Of a stretch of DNA of 64,000 nucleotides, positions 46,480 through 57,400 are shown one piece after another. The translations under genes and the position numbers were made by a program. Source of the stretch: Polytrichum commune (Eukaryota > Streptophyta > Polytrichopsida > Polytrichales > Polytrichaceae); assembly GCA_950295325.1 (NCBI GenBank), contig OX485804.1, positions 63,208,533 through 63,272,532 on the forward strand, in the 5' to 3' direction. A model generated the notes under the pieces. The model was not told where the DNA came from. It did not search any database and saw only the letters and a program-made list of their open reading frames with translations. The stretch's first letter is position 1. The number at the start of each line of letters is the position of its first letter.

Positions 46480-46700
46480 CAGATGAACCGGTTGAGTTTG
46501 AGAAATACCCGGTTGAAGTTGAACACTTTCAGGAGGATTGCACCGCTCAATTTAGAGGAATGTATGGAATATACTCCAAGTTAATACAGAAAAACCGCAA
46601 GATCACAACATGTAACTGGTTGGCCTTGGAAACACTAGGATTCTGACCGATTATGCCCAAAAATCTCCCCGGACACTGCGCGGATGCTTTGCTTGCTTGC
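46480..46700. repeat. Dispersed repeat, partner of 17,836-18,060
   Basis: This is the direct-orientation partner, with the same block 'gaccgattatgcccaaaaat'. A short CT microsatellite ('ctctctctctctctctc') follows at about 46,777-46,793. Confidence 0.7.
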
Positions 46701-47034
46701 ACCCTCCCACAACACGTGCATAAATTAGCCATGGGCAGTCATGGAATTATAAGCTTACTCATGCGTCTCGACAGTCCTCTCTCTCTCTCTCTCGCTGAAG
46801 GTTGAGAGACTATACACACTTATTAACTTACTTAACTTTTAGCAGATTTGCAAGTGAAGTAGGTGACTTCAAGTTAGCATGTGAGCCTTAAGTTAATCCC
46901 TTCCTTCGATGCCATTTAATCTGACTCACTCGGTGCCATCATCACTCTAAGCGATGTGAGAGGGAGGGAGGCAGGGAGGGATATGAGGGTTGGGGTGGAG
47001 ATGGATTTGGGGCATCGAATGACGATTCGAGGGT

Positions 47035-47510
47035 TTTGGCCGGCGATGACAGCCTGATTGTTGAGGTATGTGAGGGCAACTCGGGAACTGTCATCGCTCT
47101 TTCTTCTTCTTCATCCGCCTCTTAGGATTGCATTTTGCAGGAGTTTGGCCTTTTGTTTCTGCTGCAGGAGTTTCTTGTTTTGTTTCTGCAACTGACTCTC
47201 TCTCTAAGAAAGGTCACAAGCATTAAACCCTAATCGGTGCCATCATCACTCTGCGCTGCCGGGGGATGAGAAAGGGGTAACTTTGGTATGATGCCAGAGG
47301 TGAGATGTTTGGGCATCATCTCTTGTACATCATTCGCATGCCTGGGGGATAAGAGATATAACTTCGGTAGGATGGAGGTGTGAGATGATTGGGCATCATT
47401 ACTTGGTACATCATTCGCATGCCTGGGGGAATGAGAAAGAAGGGATAACTTCGGTATGATGGAGGTGTGAGATGTTAGGGCATCATCATCTCTTCTACAT
47501 CATTCGCATG
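47035..47510. repeat. Duplicated 3' end of the neighbouring gene
   Basis: Positions 47,035-47,225 are a degenerate copy of the last part of the gene at 47,495-48,943. 'gacagcctgattgttg', 'cttcatccgcctct' and 'caggagtttctt' occur in the same order as at 47,535-47,670. Positions 47,250-47,510 hold about three tandem units. Each has 'catcattcgcatgcc' (at 47,328, 47,409 and 47,498), giving periods of 81 and 89 bp, with 'aacttcggtatgatggaggt' between. The last unit includes the stop codon of the gene. Confidence 0.85.
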
Positions 47511-48943
47511 CCAGCTGCTGGACGCAAGGCGCCAGCGATGGCAGCCTGATTGTTGGCATACGTAAGAGCATTCCTTGCCTGTCGGTCTTTCTCCCTCTTC
47601 ATCCGCCTCTCCACCTGCATTTGGAACAGCTTAGCCTTCTGCTGCCGCAGGAGTTTCTTCTGCAACTGACGCATCTTCTCTCTCTCCTTCTTCCTCTTCT
47701 TCCTCTGCCGCTCACGCTCCCTCGTCATGTCCTCACTCGGTGACCTTGTATGTCTCCTCTCACGGACACTGGGCCTGGGTCCATCGCTGGACCTGCTGTC
47801 CCATGGTGGCCGAACGAAATGTCCATGTTCCCTATGCTTCTCTTTATCATCATCGCTGCTTAGGTCACTTTCTTCATCATGATGCTGGTGATGTCTACGG
47901 TGTTGCGTCTCCTTCTCATCGTCGCTGCTTAGATCACTATCATCTTCTTCAGTTGCTCCTGTTGCTCTCCGCTCTGGATGGTTGATGCTACTTCGGGTGT
48001 CGGTTGGTGCGTGTTGGGCATGAATTTTTGGTTCAAGTGGGCGGTGATGGCTGAGCTGGGCTGAGAGAACGGTGATCAGCACCTTGGTTTGCCTTACAAG
48101 CTCGTATCTCGTGGGTGCTTGCAGATGTTTATGTTTTGTGCACCGGGGACTAGGTGCCACTTCCCGAAGCTTGAGCTTCTGACGGGTGGGTTTCCAGGGT
48201 TTAGGTTGCTGTGGTTGGAATGGGCCAGGGGGGATAACCTGACCAAGGACTTCCAAAAGCTCCCCATCATCATCTAGGGCAAAACATCTGAGAACGGGGA
48301 GGCCTATTTCATTTGCACGCATTTTTATAAGCCAGGGTCGATTTACAAGATCTTTCATCGAAGGGAGCCCAGGTTCTTTTTGTGCAGGCTCTTGTGATGA
48401 TGGTGGTTGCGGAGGTTCGAGGCTTTCCGATGATATGGCAGATAGTGATAGCTTGCCCTTGACAATCTTGTCATTATTGTCTATGAATGTGGCATCTCGC
48501 AACGCTTGTGTTATGAGGTTTTGCAGAATTTTCTCATTGTTATTCATGAACGTGATGGAATGGTGGACGTCAGGTTTGTAGGTGACAGGCAAGTTGGGAT
48601 CGTCGAAGACTTGTTGTACCTCGTTCCTGAGCGTGGCTGCACTGGAGGCTTGATTTCCATCCTCCACAATGTTCGGGGCACTAGATTCTTCTCTAGCCTG
48701 GTGATTCTCGACCGAAGGATTATTGCCATCCTTTTCTTTTCTGGCCATCCCGACCAAGTCTTTCTCAACCTCCACTTCCCTGGGTCTGAGCTGATACTCT
48801 CTCTCATCCTCCGTTGGTTTGAACGCGAGTTTTGCGTTGTGGTCATCGTAATTCAAGTTTGCAAGAGGCTCTTTGCAAACCTTCCTGGCTGCAGTATATT
48901 CCCTTTTGACTCGACTGACAAATCTTCGAAAGTTGCCGAGCAT
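47495..48943 (-). CDS. Basic, low-complexity nuclear-type protein, function unknown
   Basis: This is a single open frame of 482 codons on the minus strand. The N-terminus is 'MLGNFRRFVSRVKREY'. Residues about 120-170 hold two similar segments ('SITFMNNNEKILQNLI' and 'ATFIDNNDKIVKG'). A better-ordered stretch, 'KDLVNRPWLIKMRANEIGLP' (about 195-215), is followed by a Pro/Gln-rich linker. Two 'SDLSSDDEK'-type acidic repeats lie at about 335-365. An Arg/Lys/Glu-rich coiled-coil-like tail (about 395-465) contains 'RERERQRKKRKKERE'. Composition suggests a nuclear or RNA-associated protein. I recognise no domain and give no function. It is head-to-head with the MKP1-like gene, and its 3' end has been copied downstream. 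Confidence 0.65.
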   Translation of the reverse strand: MLGNFRRFVSRVKREYTAARKVCKEPLANLNYDDHNAKLAFKPTEDEREYQLRPREVEVEKDLVGMARKEKDGNNPSVENHQAREESSAPNIVEDGNQASSAATLRNEVQQVFDDPNLPVTYKPDVHHSITFMNNNEKILQNLITQALRDATFIDNNDKIVKGKLSLSAISSESLEPPQPPSSQEPAQKEPGLPSMKDLVNRPWLIKMRANEIGLPVLRCFALDDDGELLEVLGQVIPPGPFQPQQPKPWKPTRQKLKLREVAPSPRCTKHKHLQAPTRYELVRQTKVLITVLSAQLSHHRPLEPKIHAQHAPTDTRSSINHPERRATGATEEDDSDLSSDDEKETQHRRHHQHHDEESDLSSDDDKEKHREHGHFVRPPWDSRSSDGPRPSVRERRHTRSPSEDMTRERERQRKKRKKEREKMRQLQKKLLRQQKAKLFQMQVERRMKREKDRQARNALTYANNQAAIAGALRPAAGMRMM

Positions 48944-50509
48944 CCAGTTAAATTGTTCTCTTAGTAGTTGAGGTCAAAGATATGGCCTTTCGTTGGTTCC
49001 AGAACCTCCCTCCCTCTCGCCAAGTTTTAGGCTCTGAGCTCTGAACCTCCGTTTCAAATCAAACTAAAGCAGTCGCCCTTCACGTTCGCACATCCACAAG
49101 TGTAGAGAACTGCGTTGTTATCTCTACTTCTTTGTTAACTTCATTTGAAGAGGTTTTAATCCTCAACACTGTTTGGAGATTTTGGCTCTCGTTGCCCCTC
49201 AAGGAATGATGACTTCCAGATTGATGATTTTCAAAATCTGATGGGTCATTATGTAGAAATATTGAAGTAGAGTGTGGTCTCTGAACGGAAACGAATGTGC
49301 TGGATTCAATTGTCTTTCAGGGAAAGTTTTGACTGACCTCGTCGAATGCCACTCCAATCTCAATCAACTCTACGATTGCTGAAGAAGTCTTCGAGGGAGC
49401 TGGTGACAGAGGGATGTGAAACACACAACTGGCTATGGAGGACTGTGTCTCTTCTCGGTTTGAATCACTTCGAGATGGCTTAGAATCTTTCCGCCTGAGT
49501 GACGATGATCTGGAATCCATGACCAAACGTCCTTTTTGGTCCTTTCTAATACGACGTATGTTTGGAGCAAGGTGCATGAAGAAGCACGATCTATTACTGC
49601 ACTAATAGTCCATGCGCACGAGTTGATGTACAAACATGAGGAGCAGTAACAAACTACCACGCAATGGGTGTTGCTTGGTGATAAACTTGATGAGAAGACG
49701 ACGGTTTGGTTGATGAACTGCAACATCCTAGGGCAATTGGAACCTCCTGGGAAGTGGAAAAATGGTAACCTAGCACTCTGTCGCTACTGAAAACCCATAC
49801 TTGAATCACAAAATCCCATACTTGGGGGAGGGCGCATGGAATGCATGTGAACCCTAATGCACCAAACGCTGGGGAGTTGAAGCGACAACAACCCTTTGTG
49901 AAAGCATTCGCCAGATTCTTCCAGCCTTGGTGCCTCCAGATTACGTCCTCATCGGCGTCCTGCCCCACATCCTAACATTCATCATCAGGACTTGGAGCGG
50001 CGGTTACTGTTTCTCCATCCTTTTGGCCTTCCGTCCTCCTGTCCCTCCACTCACCACTAGGTATCCCTTTCAATTCGCTCTAATTACGGGTTTTAGGGAG
50101 TCCTCTGCAATTTTGTTCAATGCAATTTTCCAATCTGCATCCCTTCTTCCCGTGCAGCCTCATCCCATGTGTGACCCTTGGGAGTAGGGTGAGGAGAGGA
50201 AGAGGAGAGGGGATGCCACTTCAACTTGAAGAAGTAATTGTGTATCTCCTGAATGGCATTTTGTATGTTCTCTGTGCTCGATGCAGTCAGGAGCAAGCTG
50301 GTGCTTAGTAGTGAGCCGAGGGGCGGATTGTTGTTCTAGTATGCAGTGGAGCCTTGTTGCTTGGTGGAGACGGGTGTGGAAGGGTGATTGACTGATGGAG
50401 ATATGGGAGGAGGAATCATGGGAGTGGCAAATAGTATAGACGATGATGATGTATTATGCTGCTGCTGCCATCTGTACAGATGGGTAGGAGGTGGTGGTGT
50501 TAGGGAAGC
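48944..50509. promoter_or_regulatory. Shared upstream region of two divergent genes
   Basis: About 1.57 kb separates the minus-strand gene (start 48,943) from the phosphatase ATG (50,510). It presumably holds both promoters and both 5' UTRs. Upstream ORFs for the phosphatase are visible: a 31-codon frame starting at 50,213 and ending at 50,308, and a 130-codon frame from 50,388 that overlaps the main start in another frame. A minus-strand frame at 49,317-49,577 (86 codons, Ser/Arg-rich) is unassigned. Confidence 0.5.
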
Positions 50510-52096
50510 ATGGATGTGGAGGGAGAGGATAGCCGACGCAGAAAGCCTCGAGGAGCATCTCGAAATCACTGGAGGTCTGTGTCGTGGACAGGAGGTCGGG
50601 GTGGATGCCTGGATGACCCCACTCTCTGCTCTGATAAGGGTTTGCAAATTTCTCCGCGGATCCAAGCAGCTGATGAAGGCACATTGGCCGCTGAGCCTTC
50701 TTGCAAATATGCTACTCCTGTGGTGGAAGATGGATCACATGGATCACCCAGCCACACCCCAAACACACCGCAACTAGTCCTCTGCCCTCCTTTGCAATCC
50801 CTGTCAGTATCGCGACAACAGGGAGGAGCTCCGGATGGTGGCGAGGGCGTGGGCGTGGGCGTGGGTGTGGGCGTGGACGGGGTTGGCGGAGGTGGCGGAG
50901 GTGGCGGAGGTGGCATAGGGCGAAGATTCATGCGGAGTGCTATAGACATCAAGCTGGACTTAGGCTCAATGCAGGAGTACAGCAATGAGGGGGATGATGA
51001 AGCGGTGCAGAAGAAGGAGCGATTGACGCAGTGCGACAAGCAATGCTCGCGTGTCTTGGCCCACATCTACTTTGGGGGCAGCACTGTCGCACAGAACTTT
51101 GACATCCTCCACGCATGCAAAATCACGCACATCCTCAACTGTGTGGGGTTTGTCTGCCCCGAATATTTCCCTGAAGACTTCCACTACAAGACGCTGTGGC
51201 TGCAAGACCACCCGGGTGAAGACATTCTGTGCCTCCTCTACAACGTCTTCGACTACTTTGAGGAGGTCCGTGAGCAGGGTGGCCGGGTCTTCGTGCACTG
51301 CATCCAGGGCGTCTCCCGATCGGCGTCACTGGTGATTGCATACCTTATTTGGCGAGAGCGCCGACCGTATGAGGAGGTTTTTGATATGGTGAAGGCTGTC
51401 CGGTGTGTGATAAGCCCCAATGTCGGCTTCACCTTCCAACTCCTGCAATGGCAATCTCGCATCCTGGATCTCGCTGTCTCTGCCGCTGCAGATCATCATC
51501 CCCTCAGCTTCTTGCGCATGTACCGCATGGCGCCTTACTCTCTCTTTGATCCTCTGCATCTTGTCCCTAAATGGGTTGCCACTCCCACCGCCACGTCCCT
51601 TGATTCCCGCGGTGCCTTTGTGATGCAACTGCCGCAAGGGGTGTTCATCTGGCGGGGTAAACAGTGCATGAATTTACTGGCTGCCGCGGCTGACAAGGCG
51701 GCGTTCCAGTTCATCCACTATGAGCATGCGTCGGGCCCAATTGTGAGTGTCCGCGAGGGTGGTGAGCTGCCTCCGGCCATCCATAACATCATGCACAACA
51801 ATGAGGCAGCAGATAGTGGCAGCAGTCACATGCATACAAGCTTTCAGCCAGCGGCTTTGGATGGTGGAAAATCCCAAGCTGCTACTGCGGTAGATGATGG
51901 TGGTTGTTACCTAGCCAGTGGTTTTGAGCTCCGAAATGCCGATTACGACGCTGATTTCGAGTTGCTGCAGCAGGTGCAGGCGGGTGTGTGGAGGGGACCC
52001 ATACTGAAAGGAGGACAGTTGCCTGCTCGAGATGGAAATTGGAGTGCCCATCGCAGCAACAACAACATTGGTTCCAAGCACAAGTTTGAGGGGTGA
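50510..52096 (+). CDS. MKP1: MKP1-like dual-specificity MAP kinase phosphatase
   Basis: A 528-residue frame starts at the first ATG after an in-frame TAG (50,501). Near the N-terminus 'NHWRSVSWTGGR' resembles the WRS-SW start of plant MKP1. A Gly/Val then poly-Gly linker follows (about 110-136). The dual-specificity phosphatase domain spans about 178-320. The signature HCIQGVSRS has catalytic Cys264 and Arg270, and Asp233 in 'LQDHPGED' is the likely general acid. A gelsolin-like segment follows (about 340-425, with 'GVFIWRGKQC'). A conserved patch, 'YDADFELLQQVQAG' and 'LPARDGNW', lies near the end. In Arabidopsis, MKP1 dephosphorylates MPK3 and MPK6 and restrains stress signalling; the same role is inferred here. 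It is shorter than Arabidopsis MKP1 (about 784 residues) and lacks its long Ser-rich C-terminus. A donor-like 'ggg|gtgagc' overlaps the stop, so a further exon is possible. Confidence 0.9.
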   Translation: MDVEGEDSRRRKPRGASRNHWRSVSWTGGRGGCLDDPTLCSDKGLQISPRIQAADEGTLAAEPSCKYATPVVEDGSHGSPSHTPNTPQLVLCPPLQSLSVSRQQGGAPDGGEGVGVGVGVGVDGVGGGGGGGGGGIGRRFMRSAIDIKLDLGSMQEYSNEGDDEAVQKKERLTQCDKQCSRVLAHIYFGGSTVAQNFDILHACKITHILNCVGFVCPEYFPEDFHYKTLWLQDHPGEDILCLLYNVFDYFEEVREQGGRVFVHCIQGVSRSASLVIAYLIWRERRPYEEVFDMVKAVRCVISPNVGFTFQLLQWQSRILDLAVSAAADHHPLSFLRMYRMAPYSLFDPLHLVPKWVATPTATSLDSRGAFVMQLPQGVFIWRGKQCMNLLAAAADKAAFQFIHYEHASGPIVSVREGGELPPAIHNIMHNNEAADSGSSHMHTSFQPAALDGGKSQAATAVDDGGCYLASGFELRNADYDADFELLQQVQAGVWRGPILKGGQLPARDGNWSAHRSNNNIGSKHKFEG

Positions 52097-53449
52097 GCTT
52101 CGAAAAGACATCAACCTACTTGGCAAACCCACGACACTTTCCTGTCACACTCCAAACCCTTATCTACTCAAGTCACACAGGAGAACATTCCACATTCGTC
52201 TGTTATCTTCAAATTCTATTGCCTTGAATCCTCCTGTGATGTTAAGGGATCAATCAAAAGCTTCCAAGATCTTTGCAATGAGTCCAAGCATTGATACACA
52301 TGTATGAGGAGGTTAGCCATGGACACTACCCTTCAATGAAATGCTTAGAAATTCATTTCTGCATACAGCAGCCGAATGAAACCTGCAACAGCCTTACCTG
52401 GCTGATTATGGTGCAGTATATTTTGGAGATGGCCTGTCAGCTTTCCGCTCCTTGAGAGAGAGGATTTGCATGGACTACCCCCCGAACTGCAGAACCTCAG
52501 CCAAGGCTCAAACTACAACTGCAAATCGAAATTCTCTAATTCAGCAACTCCAAGAAGCAGAAACCTCGCCATGAACAAACCTTGTGGTAATCCATGCAGC
52601 GTCCGGAGGACCAAGAGCTTGGTTTCCTGATCAGGAAATCTGTAAGAGTAGTAGGAATGTATCCGTCAACAAATTGGACTCCCAATTAACTCTGCTTATG
52701 ATGCAATGCCCAGTGCCATACTCCACAAAATGCACCAAGGGTGTGTGCATCACTGTGTCCAATTGGCTGCCTTTTGTCTGGGGTGAAGTGCTAGGTACAG
52801 ACTTGCCCAGCATCATCATTGAGTGTACTCATACAAATGTCTGACATTCTTTGTCCACATTAATATCGATGGCAGGATCATGCACTCACACACTGGTCTC
52901 ATATTTTGATGCGTTCATGAACCACACGGTACACACGCAAAACAGCACTGCTTTGAAGCTGGTTGCAACACTTGAAGTTAGCCTAAATTGCACTGAACAA
53001 AAGAATTTTGATTATGCAAATGAACTTTGCTTTGATGGATGGTTTTAGACATCAAAGCATATCAATCAGGTGCTATGATGTTCCTTTGAGATGTGTTTGT
53101 GATGAACCTGAAGTGGTTGGCGATTGCTGGAGTGCACAACTCTTATGACAATGGTACCTAGTCAGATTCGCAACCATCTCCAACACAATCAGTAAAGTAT
53201 GACATCTTAGATATCCAGCATTGCCAAGTATATTGATGCCCAAATTGCACTGGATCTCTTGCTACTGCAGGACCTTTTTTTAAAGGATTTATACACTACT
53301 TTCATGGTTTCTGAAAGTACACTGTTTATAGCATTTATTGTCACATGCGTAATAGTGTCACTTACCCTATTTTGAGGTGTATGCTAGGTTACATTGATGA
53401 TCAAACAACTTCATCATCATAACACTTGGCATCCAAGAGCACTTACTAA
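52097..53449. other. 3' flank of the phosphatase gene
   Basis: This probably includes the 3' UTR. Small frames (52,584-52,844 plus and others) show no resemblance to the missing MKP1 C-terminus. Nothing else was recognised. Confidence 0.45.
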
Positions 53450-53824
53450 GAGCATCTCCACCCTACCGCGTTAAAGGGACTTGGCAAGCCCTTTAACGCG
53501 GCCTTGGAGAAAAACCTGCCCCACCCCTCCCCAACACCGAGGCCTTGACTGCCAGGGCTCTTCAAACTTCTGGCTCCACTCACTATCCTCGCGGGTGAGC
53601 GTTGCTCTTGTTGCGCCCACATTCCGGGGCCTCATCCACTTGCGATTCAGTGAATCGTGCCACTTTTGGGAATACAAGGAATATTCTTGACAATTTTTCG
53701 GCTTGAAGAGCCAGTATGGAAGTAACGGTGGGGGAGTGCCACCCTAAAAAAATTTAGTGCATGCTTGGAGCCCTTCAAAGCGCATTTCGAGAGCCTGCCT
53801 TTCTGCCCAAGGGTGGAGATGCTC
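53450..53824. mobile_element. Harbinger-like MITE with TAA target duplication
   Basis: The left end, 'gagcatctccaccct' (53,450), is the reverse complement of the right end, 'agggtggagatgctc' (to 53,824). TAA occurs directly outside both ends (447-449 and 825-827). GAGCATCTCCA termini with a TWA duplication are typical of plant PIF/Harbinger MITEs. It is 375 bp, GC-richer than its surroundings, with a perfect 13 bp palindrome near the left end (53,466-53,501). Confidence 0.9.
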
Positions 53825-54490
53825 TAATATCTTGACATCAGTATGTTCAAGTGTGCTATGAGGTGTATGGCTATGCTACACAATGGTCTACAAGTTGACG
53901 AAAGTGTACACAAATGACGTTTAGCATCAATATACTCAAAAGTATCTTCCTCTTGCATACTAAATGTACACACATGATACTTGTCATTAGTATGTTCAAT
54001 AATATTCTCCTCTTACATACTAAAATGCAAAATTATCATCTCAAGTATCCCAATATACTATACTAAATGTCATAATAATGATGATTTTACACTAAAAGAA
54101 GTTGATTTTGTTGATGAATAATATCATTTTGGTAGTTAGTGGACGTGACACTTTAAGACCTCTAGGCATCTAGTTTAGGCCATTCGCAAATAGTGCCATA
54201 AACGGTATGTGGACTTCGGAGTGAATGAGAAACTAGGTCAAATTTAGGGAGGCTTGAATGTGGATGGTAGGTGATAGGTTTGCATGCTCTTTTGCCCAGT
54301 CGGACTTGACGTGACTCGACGTGACTCGACGTGACGCGCCGCGCCGTGCCGTGCCGAAGGGCGGGGCTTCTCCTTCTGTTGGGTTCTTTGGGAGGAGCCT
54401 TCTGTTGTGTTCTGTTCTCTTGAAAGTCTGTTCTCTGTCTTTGTGCTTCAACATTGTTGCAAAAAGTTGGCGGGAAGAAGCATGAGGTGA
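53825..54490. other. Intergenic region and probable scramblase promoter
   Basis: This includes a short GC-rich tandem run at 54,306-54,356: three copies of 'gactcgacgt'-type words, then 'gcgccgcgccgtgccgtgcc'. It lies about 135 bp upstream of the scramblase start and is the likely promoter/5' UTR. Further left, short words are repeated ('tcagtatgttca' and 'ttagtatgttcaa' class) at about 53,838-54,010. Confidence 0.45.
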
Positions 54491-57400
54491 ATGATGGCGG
54501 CTCTCATGCGCGCAGGTGTGCGCAAACGACTCTCCGGCACTCTGTTGGTGAGATTTTGAATCTTGGGAACGAAATCGATTGTAAATGTTTTCGGGTCACT
54601 TGATTCACATCACAACCGATCACATGGAGCTTCGGGAGTGATGGCATAGTTTGTTGGAAATATGACCATGCCCTCGATTGTCTGACAGTGTTTCACATGT
54701 AATCTTGGTTTGGTGGAGCGGTTTTATTCCGGGGGAGCTAGACATCTCCTATGGAGTCACCAATTACCAGCTGGTTTATGGGTAATTGAGTCTCTCGCGG
54801 ATCTGGTCTAAGAATCTGAAGCAATCTCAGCTTAGACTACATAGATGGTGTGTTCTCACAGCTTTTGGCACGTCGAGGATATGCAAGTGACCTCGAGTAG
54901 TTATGTCATCTTGCACACTGGTGGAATCTTGAATTGCCTTACTGCATGTCTGAATTGTTGCCATGTATTGATCGATAGGACTATTAGGAATGGGGGGCTT
55001 CTTCCCGATTTGCAGAGAGTAATTGAATGCCGTTTAGTTGAATTTGGCTACTCTCGCTCCGATTAGTGCCCCCTCAAAGAATTTCGAGCAATCAACGTTT
55101 CTTTAGGGTTCCTTAATGGAATAGTGTTTTCGATAGAGAATAAATTTCTACATTGGACCTATTCATTGTCTGCCTTACCCTGGATATCGCTTTGAGATCT
55201 ACAAGAATATGTTAGGAACACTTGGGTCATGCCAGTGTCTAGGTGACGAGAACCTGCTGGAATTGCCAGGATGACATGCATTGTCTGACAGCTACAGCTG
55301 CAGAGGATTTGGTATTCGGTGCAAGGCAATGCGAGTCTGTCACTGCTATGTGGTTGTGATGGAAAGCTTGGGAGGAGAATTTGACATGTCGTTGAAGTTT
55401 TGAGAAAATCCTCAAGATATTTGTAGTAATGGAGATTTGCTGAGACAAGTTAGTGATGGTCTGTGAGCAGGTTCGTGGAGGTTATGACAGCTTTTGCCAC
55501 ACATCAAAAAGTGGTGTGGATGTAGCGGTTGTCAAGCCCACTCATACAGGACTAATTTCAACTGAATTAAGGGACGAGGTAATGCAAAAAAAGGGGTTTG
55601 ATACAAATTGGAGTGGCATAGAGAAAAACATCACAAGTCATTTACAGCACCCTGGTAGGGGGATCACTTTGATCAGTTCATATTTGCACACTTTGGCAAA
55701 TACTGGGTCAGCTCACCCGTGCTGCAATTCCAGCATATGGTGCAAGTCAAAGATTGGTGGTTTCCTGAAGCCACTTGCAATTGGAGGAGTGCGACATGAG
55801 AGTGTGTATGAGAAAAGAATGCAAGAAATAAAGCTGGTCAGAGCACGCCAAAGGCGTGTCAAACGAGCTGCTCTGCTTGATGACGCTCATACACCTTCAT
55901 ATTCAAATTACAACGAGGATCCAACTCAGCCACCACTTAGCCAACCCCTTGTTGGGTCACTGGTGCCAGCTTGTCCAGAGGAGGTGAAGTAGATGGGTCT
56001 TATTTCATTACTTTTTTGTTGTTTACTACCTTACACTACTTGGATTCGCGAGGTTGAAATTTCTGCCCTTCTGCAAATGTATCTGAAGAACCCAGGATCA
56101 ATCCCAGAAAGTTTTGGAGTTACTCTTGAATCGTCATGAATTATCAAAGTCCACTGACAGTGAGCCATAAGAAGGTCACAAAGGTCCCCCCCAATTATGT
56201 TGATTATTGAGCCTAGAATGGTTAACAAATATTGAGCAGTAGTTTAATCTTTATTACACACCTGTTCTTTTGATGTCCGTTCTTAGATCTGCACCTAACT
56301 ACCCAACACTCAAATACAGGTGTCCGATTAAATAAGTAACTGAAGTAGGCCTGCTTACCTTAGGTTCGTGAGAATCTTGAAGTCTGTGGTAGATAGTTCA
56401 TGAGTTTGCTTGTTGTTTGTATTTATACACAAGACTTGATATGTTGGAATGGTACTGGGAAATGTAGGAAGTACTAATTGTGCATCATGAGCACTTCTTG
56501 GAGGGGTGTCACTGTTTATCACCTTCAACATTTGCTGTCCGCTTTCCTCTTTTGTCTAGGTCACTTGAAGAGAAGTAAAGTGATTACATACCTATAGAAG
56601 TGATTCTATTTTGATCTTCTGTAATCAATGTTGTGGCCTGGTCTTTGCTTTGCAGGAACTTCTTGCACCAGTTCTGGCGCGGCCAGACTTATTGATAACC
56701 CGTAATGTGGAGTGGGCCAATTTGGCATTCGGCTTTGAGCAGGTATACCTATCCACAAACTTTAATGAACAATGCTAATTTGGATATGTATTTCATCTTT
56801 TGATGATCAGTGTTGATTTTGACCATGGATTCCTCATTCTTAGCTTCTCCATTTATACCATGTATAGCATCAGCTCAGAAGATGGTTTGTTGTGAGGTTA
56901 TTTCAGGTTATTGGACAAGAGTCTTGTCCTGGCCATTTCCATTCTTCTGTTGACTGGGTTTCTATATGCTGAATCTCAGAATGTGGTCACTCATGTGCCT
57001 GATTTTTGCAAGTTATTCTTTACAGGCTAAATCTGCTCATAAGCAACTTATTAATTTAGGTGACAGTGTTATTCACCTAGACTTTGATTCTCCAAGGTTA
57101 CAAGGTCAGATCAGGTATCTTCCTAGAGCTTGGTTGATCTGTTTGAAGTTCTGATTGGCTTGCACCTTGCAGCAAAACCGGTATGTCATCATGGATCCCC
57201 GCCAGCCGCAAGCTGTAAGTATCTTCCATTCCCTTTAAAGGTATCTGTACTTCATAACTTCTCTACATATTCTCAAGGAAGATACATACATGCAATCTGG
57301 AAAGGCTTGAAATAAGTAATCACTTTCTTGAACTGTTCTGGAAGACTTAGCGTTCTATTGGTCAAGAATTTCCACATACTAAGAGGTTTAAGTGATAGAG

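Noticed and set aside
50566-51637. Minus-strand frames of 68-166 codons opposite the MKP1-like gene
   Set aside because: They are shadows of a GC-rich coding exon. The sense frame has complete phosphatase motifs.
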